A stretch of DNA of 64,000 bases, taken from NCBI RefSeq assembly GCF_002150785.1, contig NZ_MTAZ01000002.1:55934-119933 (forward strand). The letters run 5' to 3'. Of this stretch, positions 25,077 to 33,207 are shown one piece after another; the first letter of the stretch is position 1, and every line of letters begins with the position of its first letter. The notes beneath the pieces are model-generated. The model saw only the letters and a list, made by a program, of their open reading frames with translations, made no database searches and was not told the DNA's origin. Position numbers and translations under genes: made by a program. The stretch is from Arenibacter amylolyticus. GTDB lineage: Bacteria > Bacteroidota > Bacteroidia > Flavobacteriales > Flavobacteriaceae.

Positions 25077-25747
25077 TGGATTGGCAACCTCTTGTACTAA
25101 CTTTTAAACTGGCCTTTGTTACCACTATTATTCTTTTGGTGATTGCGGTACCTATAGCCAACTGGTTATCTAGCACTCATTCTAAAATGAAACCCGTGGT
25201 AGAAACCCTGGTGAGTATGCCCCTGGTATTGCCACCTACTGTTCTGGGCTTTTATATGCTAGTAGCCTTTAGTCCGGCCAATTTTTTTGGTAATTGGTTA
25301 AACGAATGGTTGGGAATACGGCTGATATTTTCTTTTGAGGGACTTGTGGTGGCTTCCATCATCTATAGTTTGCCCTTTATGGTACAGCCGCTTCAGGCGG
25401 GACTGGCCTCCATTTCCCCTACCTTGAAGGAGGCGGCCTATACCATGGGAAAGTCTAAACGCACCACCTTGTTCAGAATACTGTTGCCTAATATTAAATC
25501 TTCTATACTCACGGGGATAGTGCTAACTTTTGCCCATACCGTGGGCGAGTTTGGCGTGGTGTTGATGATTGGGGGCAATATGCCTGGGAAGACCAAAGTG
25601 GCCTCTATTGCTATTTATGATGAGGTGGAAGCGCTAAATTATGCTGCAGCCAATAATTACTCCATGATTTTGTTTGCCATTACCTTTGCTATTTTACTAT
25701 TGGTGTACCTCATTAACGGAGGGTATTTAAAACGCTATTCGCGATGA
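25076..25747 (+). CDS. modB: Molybdate ABC transporter permease
   Basis: A 223-residue inner-membrane permease with about five transmembrane segments and the EAA loop EAAYTMGKSKRTTLFRILLPNIKSS, the ATPase contact site. It also has TLVSMPLVLPPTVLGFYML and FAHTVGEFGVVLMIGGN, both typical of ModB. It forms the channel for molybdate with ModC as motor. The gene starts on the last base of the TOBE gene stop (TAATG) and overlaps modC by 4 bp (ATGA). Confidence 0.93.
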   Translation: MDWQPLVLTFKLAFVTTIILLVIAVPIANWLSSTHSKMKPVVETLVSMPLVLPPTVLGFYMLVAFSPANFFGNWLNEWLGIRLIFSFEGLVVASIIYSLPFMVQPLQAGLASISPTLKEAAYTMGKSKRTTLFRILLPNIKSSILTGIVLTFAHTVGEFGVVLMIGGNMPGKTKVASIAIYDEVEALNYAAANNYSMILFAITFAILLLVYLINGGYLKRYSR

Positions 25748-26616
25748 TCGAAATTAACCTGACCAAAAAATTGCGGTCCACGGGAGGGAGTATGCTCTTA
25801 GACTTGGAACTTAAGATTAAGAAGGGGGAGTTTGTGAGCTTGTACGGAGTGTCCGGAGCAGGTAAAACTTGCACCCTAAGAGTATTGAGTGGCTTGCTTA
25901 CCCCAGATAAGGGGAGGATTGTGGTAAACGGAACTACCTGGTTCGATGCAGGGAAGAAAATAAATCTATCACCCCAACAACGAAAGATAGGGTATGTTTT
26001 TCAGGACTATGCCCTTTTTCCCAATATGACGGTCCGGCAGAATCTGGAATTCGCACTTCAAAAAGGCCAGTCTAAATCTATAGTGGATAATTTGGTGGCT
26101 ATTGTGGAGCTGGGCGATTTTCTAAATAGAAAACCCAGTACCTTGTCTGGCGGACAACAGCAGCGGGTAGCTCTAGCGAGGGCATTGGTACAACGTCCCG
26201 AAATATTGATTCTGGACGAGCCCCTATCTGCACTGGATCATAAGATGAGGTCTAAACTTCAGGAGTATATTTTAAAAGTACACAATGCTTTTAATTTAAC
26301 CACCATTCTAGTAAGTCATAACATTGGGGAAATCGTAAAACTTTCCAATCATATTTATGAATTACACAACGGTCGCGTAGTCCGTGAAGGAAAGGCCTTG
26401 GATTTTTTTAATGCCGAAAGAAACAGTGCTAAATTTAGGTTTACGGGAGAGGTGATCCATATAGAGAAGGAGGAGGTAATCTATGTGGTCTCTGTGTTGG
26501 TGGGCAATTCGGTAGTGAAAGTAGTGACAGACCGTGAAGAAGCCCTTGCTTTGACCCTTGGAGACCAGGTATTTGTGGCTTCTAAAGCCTTTAATCCTAT
26601 TTTAGAGCGCATTTAA
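25744..26616 (+). CDS. modC: Molybdate ABC transporter ATP-binding protein
   Basis: A 290-residue ABC ATPase: Walker A GVSGAGKT (near residue 37), Q-loop VFQDYALFPNMTV, signature LSGGQQQRVALARAL, Walker B ILILDEP, and an H-loop in LVSHN. The C-terminal ~75 residues form a single regulatory barrel resembling a TOBE domain. It powers ModB. It is the last gene of the operon, with gldA convergent on the other strand. A 9-bp imperfect hairpin (26641-26667) lies in the 90-bp convergent gap but lacks a U tract. Confidence 0.92.
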   Translation: MIEINLTKKLRSTGGSMLLDLELKIKKGEFVSLYGVSGAGKTCTLRVLSGLLTPDKGRIVVNGTTWFDAGKKINLSPQQRKIGYVFQDYALFPNMTVRQNLEFALQKGQSKSIVDNLVAIVELGDFLNRKPSTLSGGQQQRVALARALVQRPEILILDEPLSALDHKMRSKLQEYILKVHNAFNLTTILVSHNIGEIVKLSNHIYELHNGRVVREGKALDFFNAERNSAKFRFTGEVIHIEKEEVIYVVSVLVGNSVVKVVTDREEALALTLGDQVFVASKAFNPILERI

Positions 26617-26705
26617 AGGTGGGTAATAGTATACTGCCTTTAGCTGCTAATCGCGTGGTAGCGGCTATGCTAGGGGCAGGGAAGTTTTAATTATAGGACC
26701 GTAAA

Positions 26706-27599
26706 CTATTGGGTTAATTCGGTAAAAAGGCTTTCTAGGTTCTTGTTTTTTCTACTTAGTTGCAGGGTTTTTAGTTGATTGTCATAGGCGAAATCGAACA
26801 CCGCAGGTCGCATATCCTTATCCGTGTCAAAGGTAATTTCGTAGCTAAACCCCCCTGTGTTTTTTACGGTAATGGCGTGGTCCAGTTTTTTAAGAAAGGC
26901 TTCTTCCACCCTAAAATCGAACTCTACTACCAAAACTTGCTTTTCCTCTTTACGCAATTCGGAAAGTGTTTGATTGGCCACGATGTTCCCCTTTTTAATA
27001 ATGATGACCCTATCACATACAGCTTCTACCTCCTTTAGGATGTGGGTAGATAATAAGATAGTTTTCTCCTTGCCAATTTCCCTGATCAAATTTCTGATTT
27101 CCAATAATTGATTAGGGTCTAGTCCGGTAGTAGGCTCGTCCAAGATCAACACCTCTGGGTTGTGCAATAAGGCAGCAGCCAATCCTACTCTTTGTCGGTA
27201 CCCCTTGGAGAGTTGTCCAATCTTTTTATGCGCCTCGGGCAATAATCCCGTTTGTTCCAAGACCACGGGGATTCTTTTTTTGTCTACTTGGTAAACATTG
27301 GCATTAAACTCCAAGTATTCCCTTACATACATATCTAAGTAAAGAGGGTTATGCTCTGGAAGGTATCCAATGCTTTTTTGGACCTTTTTAGGCTCTTTGC
27401 CTACATCAAAAGAGTTTACCTCCGCACTACCTTGGTCTGGACTGTAATAAGTGGTTAAAATCTTCATCATGGTAGATTTGCCAGCCCCGTTAGGACCTAG
27501 GAATCCAACTACCTCCCCTTTGTTTATGGTGAATGAAACATCGTTTAGCGCTATTTGATCGCCAAAAGATTTCGTTATGTTTTTTGCTACTATGGACAT
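26706..27599 (-). CDS. gldA: Gliding-motility ABC transporter ATP-binding protein GldA
   Basis: A 297-residue ABC ATPase starting MSIVAKNITKSFGDQIALND. It has Walker A GPNGAGKST, the signature LSKGYRQRVGLAAAL, Walker B VLILDEPTTGLDP and the H-loop STH. The C-terminal ~80 residues match the extension of GldA-type proteins. In flavobacteria GldA works with GldF and GldG and is required for gliding in some species. Here gldF/gldG are not adjacent. An in-frame ATG at 27635 would add 12 residues (MEKPLFLVKTNP); the family begins at MSI. It could also be a general export ATPase, but similarity to GldA is strong and gldB/gldC lie elsewhere in the window. Confidence 0.82.
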   Translation of the reverse strand: MSIVAKNITKSFGDQIALNDVSFTINKGEVVGFLGPNGAGKSTMMKILTTYYSPDQGSAEVNSFDVGKEPKKVQKSIGYLPEHNPLYLDMYVREYLEFNANVYQVDKKRIPVVLEQTGLLPEAHKKIGQLSKGYRQRVGLAAALLHNPEVLILDEPTTGLDPNQLLEIRNLIREIGKEKTILLSTHILKEVEAVCDRVIIIKKGNIVANQTLSELRKEEKQVLVVEFDFRVEEAFLKKLDHAITVKNTGGFSYEITFDTDKDMRPAVFDFAYDNQLKTLQLSRKNKNLESLFTELTQ

Positions 27600-27864
27600 A
27601 GGGTTCGTTTTCACCAAAAATAAGGGTTTTTCCATAACCTTTGTTTGTCGTTATATTTCCTTTCTCAATTTTAGTTTAATGGGGTGGTAATCAGGGGGGA
27701 TCCGTCGGTGTTTAAAAAGGGAGATGCGAGATTCTTAAGATGCCAGGTGTTTTGAGGTCGATTTCCTAAGTTGTTGTGTATGAAACTGCGAAATGTGAAA
27801 AAAGAATAAATTTAAGCAGAAGTTTTGAAATTAATTATTACTTTAGCCCAAGTTTTAAAAGAAA

Positions 27865-27936
27865 ATGACAAAGCAATATTTCGGGAACGGTTTTTATTTT
27901 TACTTCTTTTTTCAAAGAGGCATGGGGCTGTTCTAA
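27865..27936 (+). CDS. Phe/Tyr-rich leader peptide of the aromatic operon
   Basis: A 23-codon open frame reading MTKQYFGNGFYFYFFFQRGM and then GLF-stop. It contains 7 Phe and 3 Tyr in 23 residues, with a run of seven aromatic codons (F10-Y-F-Y-F-F-F16, 27892-27912). It lies between the gldA 5' end and pheA and is followed 26 bp later by a strong terminator. This is the layout of PheL-type attenuation: a shortage of charged tRNA-Phe or tRNA-Tyr stalls the ribosome in the run. The proposed antiterminator pairs 27920-27929 with 27964-27973. No earlier description is known to me for this organism. Confidence 0.72.
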   Translation: MTKQYFGNGFYFYFFFQRGMGLF

Positions 27937-27961
27937 CATATTTTAAATGTATATATAGATG

Positions 27962-27990
27962 AAAGTCCCGTGTAAAGCGGGACTTTTTTT
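27962..27990 (+). terminator. Attenuator terminator before pheA
   Basis: AAAGTCCCG (27962-27970) pairs perfectly with CGGGACTTT (27978-27986), with loop TGTAAAG and a run of Ts. No complete gene precedes it on this strand except the leader peptide, so its natural role is conditional termination upstream of pheA. The left arm can instead pair with GCATGGGGCT (27920-27929), which would free the RNA polymerase to read on. Confidence 0.8.
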
Positions 27991-28032
27991 TTGGGGTAAA
28001 CTAGGATAAACTCCGTTTGGAAGAAAATAACA

Positions 28033-28863
28033 ATGGCATTGAAAATAGCAATACAAGGAATAAAAGGTTCTAATCACCACCAAGTGGCCAAGAACTATTT
28101 TGGGGATAAGGTAGACTTCGTGGAATGTCCCTCTTTTGATAATTTAGTAGATCAGTTGCTGCTAAAAAAGGCAGACACTGGCGTATTGGCTATAGAGAAT
28201 TCCATAGCGGGGTCTATTATTCCAAATTATGCACTGGTCTTTAGTAAGAACTTACATATCATAGGGGAGCAATATTTGAATATCCACCATCATTTAATGG
28301 TCCTTAAAGGACAGACGATGGAGGATGTAAAAGAGGTGCATTCGCATCCGATGGCCCTGTTGCAGTGTAAGGAGTTCTTTAAAGATTATGGCCATATAAA
28401 ATTGGTAGAAGATGTAGATACGGCAGAGACCGCCAAAAGAATTCAAGAGAACCAGTTAAAGGGAATTGCAGCCATTGCGCCAAAGGTGGCTTCGGAACTT
28501 TACGATCTAGAGGTTATTCAGACCAACATACAGACGATAAAGGAAAACTCTACCCGATTCATTATCGTAAAGACCCAAAATAAGGTGTGGCCAAAGGAAG
28601 AGATCAACAAAGCTTCCGTGCGTTTTTTAACGGATCATAAAAGGGGGAGTTTGGCAACCATTTTAAATGTGATGAGCGATTGTAACCTAAACCTAACTAA
28701 GATCCAATCTTTACCAGTGATAGAAATGCCTTGGAAATACTCCTTCTTTGTGGACGTTACCTTTGAAGCGTATGAGCATTTTGAAAAAGCCAAATCGCTG
28801 TTGGGAATTATGGCAGAAGAATTTAAAGTATTGGGTGAATATAAAAAAGCCAAAAGAATATGA
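28033..28863 (+). CDS. pheA: Prephenate dehydratase
   Basis: A 276-residue monofunctional prephenate dehydratase: periplasmic-binding-like catalytic domain with GVLAIENSIAGSI (near residue 55), EQYLNIHHHLM, the conserved catalytic Thr context in KENSTRFIIV, and a C-terminal ACT domain (RGSLATILNVMSDCNLNLTKIQSLPV) for phenylalanine feedback. It converts prephenate to phenylpyruvate. There is no fused chorismate mutase; that activity is in the DAHP synthase fusion three genes on. It is the first gene after the Phe/Tyr attenuator and overlaps the aminotransferase start by 4 bp (ATGA). Confidence 0.93.
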   Translation: MALKIAIQGIKGSNHHQVAKNYFGDKVDFVECPSFDNLVDQLLLKKADTGVLAIENSIAGSIIPNYALVFSKNLHIIGEQYLNIHHHLMVLKGQTMEDVKEVHSHPMALLQCKEFFKDYGHIKLVEDVDTAETAKRIQENQLKGIAAIAPKVASELYDLEVIQTNIQTIKENSTRFIIVKTQNKVWPKEEINKASVRFLTDHKRGSLATILNVMSDCNLNLTKIQSLPVIEMPWKYSFFVDVTFEAYEHFEKAKSLLGIMAEEFKVLGEYKKAKRI

Positions 28864-30002
28864 AAATCGCAGATAGATTAAGTACGGTGGAAGAATACTA
28901 CTTCTCTAAAAAATTGAGGGAAGTAAGGGGATTGGTGGCAGAAGGGCGACCCGTGATAAACATGGGGATTGGGAGTCCGGATATGGCGCCTTCCCAAGCA
29001 GTATTAAACGCGGTTACAGAGGCCATTGTCCATGACGGGGCACACCAGTACCAAAGTTATCAGGGATTGCCCGAATTAAGGGAGGCCTTTACGCAGTTTT
29101 ATAAGAAGCGCTTTAAGGTGGTGTTAGACCCCCAAAACGAGGTATTGCCCTTAATGGGTTCTAAGGAGGGGATAATGCACATTAGTATGGCTTTTTTAAA
29201 TAAAGGCGATGAAGCATTGATCCCAAATCCAGGCTACCCCACCTATACATCCGTAACCAAGTTGGTGGAGGCAGTACCTCGCTATTACGATCTTACGGAA
29301 GAAGGAGGCTGGTTTCCAGACCTGGAGGCGTTGGAAAAACAAGACCTTTCCAGGGTAAAGATCATGTGGACTAGTTACCCTCACATGCCAACGGGAGCAA
29401 CTGCAACCGTAGCTCAATTGGAAGAGCTTGTGGCCTTTGCAAAGCGAAACGCGATTTTATTGGTGAATGATAACCCATATAGTTTTGTGTTAAACGAACA
29501 CCCCATCAGTATTTTGGGTGTAGAAGGTGCTAAGGAGGTGGCCTTGGAATTGAATTCCCTTAGCAAAACTTTTAATATGGCTGGTTGGAGAGTAGGTATG
29601 GTCCTGGGAAATGCAAGGCATATTGAGGCTATTTTAAAGGTAAAGAGCAATATGGACTCTGGGATGTTCTACGGCATTCAAAAGGGAGCCATAGCAGCCT
29701 TAAATAGCGATGACGCCTGGTTTCAAGAGCTAAGTAAGGTGTACGATAACCGCAGGGAGTTAATCTATCAATTGGCAGATAAGCTTAACTGCGTGTACGA
29801 TAAAAAGGCCGTAGGAATGTTTGTTTGGGCCAAACTGCCCGAAGGAATCTCCTCTGCCGAAAATTTTATTGATGAGGTGCTTTATGATAAAAATATATTT
29901 ATCACCCCTGGCACCATATTTGGGAGTAATGGAGAGGGGTATATAAGGTTTTCTCTCTGTGTAAAAGCCGATCAAATAAAAGAGGCGATTGAACGATTTT
30001 AA
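28860..30002 (+). CDS. Class I/II aminotransferase, probably aromatic
   Basis: A 380-residue fold-type-I PLP aminotransferase. The Schiff-base lysine is K236 in LNSLSKTFNMAGWRVG, preceded by NDNPYSFV and followed by an Arg in YIRFSLCV that binds the substrate carboxylate. MGIGSPDMAPS at the N-terminus is typical of the LL-DAP/aspartate aminotransferase branch. Placed between pheA and tyrA, it is likely to transaminate phenylpyruvate and 4-hydroxyphenylpyruvate to Phe and Tyr (inference from context). It overlaps pheA by 4 bp, so it shares the attenuated transcript. Confidence 0.85.
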   Translation: MKIADRLSTVEEYYFSKKLREVRGLVAEGRPVINMGIGSPDMAPSQAVLNAVTEAIVHDGAHQYQSYQGLPELREAFTQFYKKRFKVVLDPQNEVLPLMGSKEGIMHISMAFLNKGDEALIPNPGYPTYTSVTKLVEAVPRYYDLTEEGGWFPDLEALEKQDLSRVKIMWTSYPHMPTGATATVAQLEELVAFAKRNAILLVNDNPYSFVLNEHPISILGVEGAKEVALELNSLSKTFNMAGWRVGMVLGNARHIEAILKVKSNMDSGMFYGIQKGAIAALNSDDAWFQELSKVYDNRRELIYQLADKLNCVYDKKAVGMFVWAKLPEGISSAENFIDEVLYDKNIFITPGTIFGSNGEGYIRFSLCVKADQIKEAIERF

Positions 30003-30092
30003 AAATAATAATTTGGATAGGATAAGGCTGTTGTACAAGGAGTTAAATGCAGATCTCCAGTTTTGTTCTTTTAGGATATAAGTAGCGTAACA

Positions 30093-30950
30093 ATGAATGT
30101 ATTTGTAATAGGAGTAGGATTAATAGGAGGTTCTTTTGCGAGGGATTTAAGGAAGGTAGAACCCAATGCCCGAATCTATGGGATTGATGCCAATATTAGT
30201 CATTTGGAGGAGGCCTTGTCCCTTTCCATAATTGATGAAAAAGCAGACTATAGCCTACTTCCACAGGCAGATCTTGTGATGGTGAGCATCCCTGTGGATC
30301 AAATGGTGCGGGAATTGCCTATTATCTTGGATGCCGTACACGATGAGGCTATTGTAATGGATGCAGGCTCTACAAAATCCTTGATCTGTAAAACTTTGGA
30401 GAACCATGTTAACAGGCGTAATTTTTTAGCATGCCATCCTATTGCGGGTACGGAATTTTCTGGACCGTCCGCGGCAATTGAAGGCCTGTTCGATGGTAAG
30501 ACAAATATTATTTGCGAAATAGAGAAAACGGCATTCAAGCTTCAGGAGCGCGCCCTAAAGTTGCTTCAGGAAATGGGGATGAGAATCCGATATATGAATC
30601 CCGTGGCACATGATAAGCATATTGCCTATGTTTCGCATTTATCACATATCAGCTCTTTTATGTTAGGAAAGACGGTTATAGACAAAGAGCGAAATGAACG
30701 TGATATTTTTGACATGGCGGGAAGTGGATTTGAAAGCACTGTACGCTTGGCAAAAAGCTCGCCTGCAATGTGGACGCCTATCTTTAGACAGAATAGGGAT
30801 AATGTGATTGAAACCTTGGACGAGTACATAGCCAACTTGCAGTCTTTTAAGCAAATGCTAGTGGAAGACGATTATGATGGCATTTATGATGAGATGAACA
30901 ATACCAATAAAATAAAGGGAATATTAAACGGAATACCACTTAATAAATAA
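30093..30950 (+). CDS. tyrA: Prephenate dehydrogenase
   Basis: A 285-residue NAD(P)-dependent dehydrogenase: Rossmann start VFVIGVGLIGGSFARDLRK, VMVSIPVDQ, DAGSTKSLI, and the catalytic region ACHPIAGTEFSGPSAA with the His and Gly-rich substrate loop. A second conserved block VAYVSHLSHISSF-like (HIAYVSHLSHISSFML) completes the helical dimerisation domain. It oxidises prephenate to 4-hydroxyphenylpyruvate for tyrosine. No ACT or chorismate mutase domain is fused. It is third in the aromatic operon, with a 90-bp gap before and 11 bp to the next gene. Confidence 0.93.
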   Translation: MNVFVIGVGLIGGSFARDLRKVEPNARIYGIDANISHLEEALSLSIIDEKADYSLLPQADLVMVSIPVDQMVRELPIILDAVHDEAIVMDAGSTKSLICKTLENHVNRRNFLACHPIAGTEFSGPSAAIEGLFDGKTNIICEIEKTAFKLQERALKLLQEMGMRIRYMNPVAHDKHIAYVSHLSHISSFMLGKTVIDKERNERDIFDMAGSGFESTVRLAKSSPAMWTPIFRQNRDNVIETLDEYIANLQSFKQMLVEDDYDGIYDEMNNTNKIKGILNGIPLNK

Positions 30951-30961
30951 AGAGTAGAGAA

Positions 30962-32044
30962 ATGGAAAATTCAAAACAAATGAGAGCATGGTTGGACGAT
31001 ATGAAATTGGACCACCCATTAGTGATTGCCGGACCATGTAGTGCGGAGACGGAAGAGCAGGTAATGCGAATTGCAAATGAGTTAAAGGATACCGATGTAA
31101 ATTACTTTAGAGCCGGAATCTGGAAGCCAAGAACCAGACCTGGTATGTTTGAAGGGGTTGGGGCATTAGGTCTAAAATGGTTGCAGAAGGTAAAGGCAGA
31201 AACCGGATTGAAAACGGCTACCGAAGTGGCTAATAAAGCACATGTAGAGTTGGCTTTAGAGCACGATATAGATATGCTATGGGTAGGAGCCAGATCAACC
31301 GTAAGTCCATTTATCGTTCAGGAAATTGCAGATGCATTGGAAGGCACGGATAAGGTGGTATTGATTAAAAACCCAGTAAACCCGGATTTAGCCTTGTGGT
31401 TGGGGGCTGTAGAGAGATTGCATTCTGCCAATATTAAGAATTTAGGGGTAATCCACAGAGGGTTCTCTACCTATGAGAAAACCAAGTACAGAAATATCCC
31501 AGAGTGGCAAATGGCGATTGAACTGCAGACTAGGTTCCCAGACCTTCCTATAATTAATGATCCTTCCCATATTACTGGGAAAAGAGATATGGTTTTTGAT
31601 GTTTCTCAAACAGCCTTGGACCTTAACTTTGATGGATTGATGATAGAAACCCACTACGATCCGGATAATGCTTGGAGTGATGCTGCTCAGCAAGTGACAC
31701 CAGCTACCTTGGTTCAAATGATGAGGGATCTTAAGATGAGAAAGGAAACCAACGAGGAGATGGAATACAAAAACAGTTTAAGCAACCTAAGGGCCCAGAT
31801 AGATGTTATTGATAATCAGGTAATCGATATTCTTGGAAAGAGAATGAAGATTTCGGATAGCATCGGGGAATTGAAGAAGCAAAAGAACGTGGCTGTATTA
31901 CAAAGCAACCGATGGAATGCCATTTTGGGGAATATGATCTTGGAAGGGGAAGCTAGAGGATTGAGCGAAGAATTTATTCTTAAAATGTTCAAGGCCATCC
32001 ACCAGGAGTCTATTAATCACCAGGAGCGAATTATTAATTCATAA
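30962..32044 (+). CDS. Bifunctional DAHP synthase / chorismate mutase
   Basis: A 360-residue fusion. Residues ~1-255 are a type I-beta 3-deoxy-7-phosphoheptulonate synthase (VIAGPCSAETEEQV, FRAGIWKPRTRPG, AETGLKTATEV, VLIKNPVNPDL, INDPSHITG). Residues ~270-355 are an AroQ-type chorismate mutase (LSNLRAQIDVIDNQVIDILGKRMKISDSIGELKK). It thus catalyses both the first shikimate step and the branch reaction to prephenate. Fusion to chorismate mutase allows feedback on DAHP synthase by branch products. It is the last gene of the pheA operon and is followed by a strong terminator. Confidence 0.93.
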   Translation: MENSKQMRAWLDDMKLDHPLVIAGPCSAETEEQVMRIANELKDTDVNYFRAGIWKPRTRPGMFEGVGALGLKWLQKVKAETGLKTATEVANKAHVELALEHDIDMLWVGARSTVSPFIVQEIADALEGTDKVVLIKNPVNPDLALWLGAVERLHSANIKNLGVIHRGFSTYEKTKYRNIPEWQMAIELQTRFPDLPIINDPSHITGKRDMVFDVSQTALDLNFDGLMIETHYDPDNAWSDAAQQVTPATLVQMMRDLKMRKETNEEMEYKNSLSNLRAQIDVIDNQVIDILGKRMKISDSIGELKKQKNVAVLQSNRWNAILGNMILEGEARGLSEEFILKMFKAIHQESINHQERIINS

Positions 32045-32066
32045 GGCGATAAAAGCAGTTTTATTC

Positions 32067-32097
32067 AAAAAAAACCCGCCTTACGCGGGTTTTTTTG
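32067..32097 (+). terminator. Terminator of the aromatic amino-acid operon
   Basis: ACCCGC (32074-32079), loop CTTAC, GCGGGT (32085-32090), framed by a run of As on the left and seven Ts on the right. It is efficient-looking and symmetric. Confidence 0.88.
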
Positions 32098-32211
32098 TGA
32101 ATTGTTTTGCGCTGTGAAAGGGTGATAAGTGAGGGGTGTCTGGTGAAATTATACATAACAAAAGAACCACATCGTAGGGATTAAAAGCTTCGGTGGATAA
32201 ATAAAAACAAT

Positions 32212-32898
32212 ATGAAAACGAAAATTATAGTAGCAATCTGCACCTTGTTGGGTTCCTATTCCATGCTGGCCCAGCAGAAAGTAGAAAGGGCGGTGGGCGA
32301 CTTCAATGAGGTGAAGGTGTACGACTTAATTGAGGTGAGCCTACTCAAGGCTGAGGAAAGCAAGGTGGTAATAAAGGGAGAACACGCAGAGGAGGTTCAG
32401 ATTATTAATAAAAACGGAACGCTAAGGTTGAAAATGGCCTTCAATAAAAAATTCCGTGGAGAAAATACCTTTGTAGAGGTGTATTATAAGGAGCTTGATT
32501 TGATAGATGCAAACCAAGGGGCCAAGATACGGGTAGTGGAGCCCTTGTCGCAAGAGGCAGTCCGACTTAATGCTCAGGAAGGTGCCACAATCCATGTGGA
32601 ATTGGCCGTGCAGGAGGTCCGCTCTAGGTCCATTACAGGAGGAATTGTAGAGGCTTCTGGAGCCACAGAAAAACTGGAGGTAGTACTGGGCACAGGGGGT
32701 GTTTTTGAAGGTAAGTCCTTGAAAAGTGAAGAGGCAACCGTAAGAATTACTGTTGCTGGGGAAGCCGAAGTATATGCCTCGGAGAAGGCGGATATCAATA
32801 TGAGGATTGGGGGGAATGTAGTGCTCTACGGTAATCCCAAGGAAATAAACCAGAATAGTTTTGCCGGAGGGAGAGTGAAGGTCATCGGTAGGGACTAG
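32212..32898 (+). CDS. Secreted GIN-domain (DUF2807) protein
   Basis: A 228-residue exported protein: signal peptide MKTKIIVAICTLLGSYSMLA before QQKVERAVGDF, then one head GIN domain of short beta-rich repeats (RAVGDFNEVKVYDLIEVSLLK, then stretches alternating hydrophobic residues with Gly/Glu). It lacks a lipobox cysteine, unlike the GIN lipoprotein at 18668, so it should be free in the periplasm or outside the cell. The function of the family is unproven. The gene stands alone between a terminator and a 309-bp gap. Confidence 0.78.
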   Translation: MKTKIIVAICTLLGSYSMLAQQKVERAVGDFNEVKVYDLIEVSLLKAEESKVVIKGEHAEEVQIINKNGTLRLKMAFNKKFRGENTFVEVYYKELDLIDANQGAKIRVVEPLSQEAVRLNAQEGATIHVELAVQEVRSRSITGGIVEASGATEKLEVVLGTGGVFEGKSLKSEEATVRITVAGEAEVYASEKADINMRIGGNVVLYGNPKEINQNSFAGGRVKVIGRD

Positions 32899-32948
32899 TT
32901 ATTATCTAATGGCTAATTGCCAGTCCGTGATAGCAATGAAGTAGAGGC

Positions 32949-32978
32949 CGAAAAATTCCAATTTTTTGGAATTTTTCG
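32949..32978. terminator. Perfect 13-bp hairpin in the gap before rsgA
   Basis: CGAAAAATTCCAA (32949-32961), loop TTTT, TTGGAATTTTTCG (32966-32978). The T-rich right arm can serve as U tract, so it likely ends the GIN gene transcript. The remaining ~230 bp up to rsgA show no gene. Confidence 0.6.
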
Positions 32979-33207
32979 ACCTTCGTATTTTTAAGGGGAG
33001 GGTTGGAAATTTAGTGGTGAGCGGTACATGTTTTCTGCTAGTCTTGTCCTATGTAAGCTCCTTGGATACTAGGAGGGTAGCTAGTAAAGTAGTAGAAATT
33101 GAATAAAGTGTGAGGGTGTAGGGTTTAAGAGGTTGATCGTTACACTGTAACAGCTGGTTTTGTGAAACTAAAGTTGTTTCTTTGTAAAATAAAAGACGAA
33201 TGAATAC

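Noticed and set aside
26641..26667. Hairpin TAGCTGCTA/TAGCGGCTA between modC and gldA as terminator
   Set aside because: It has a reasonable stem but no T tract on either side, so not listed as a terminator.
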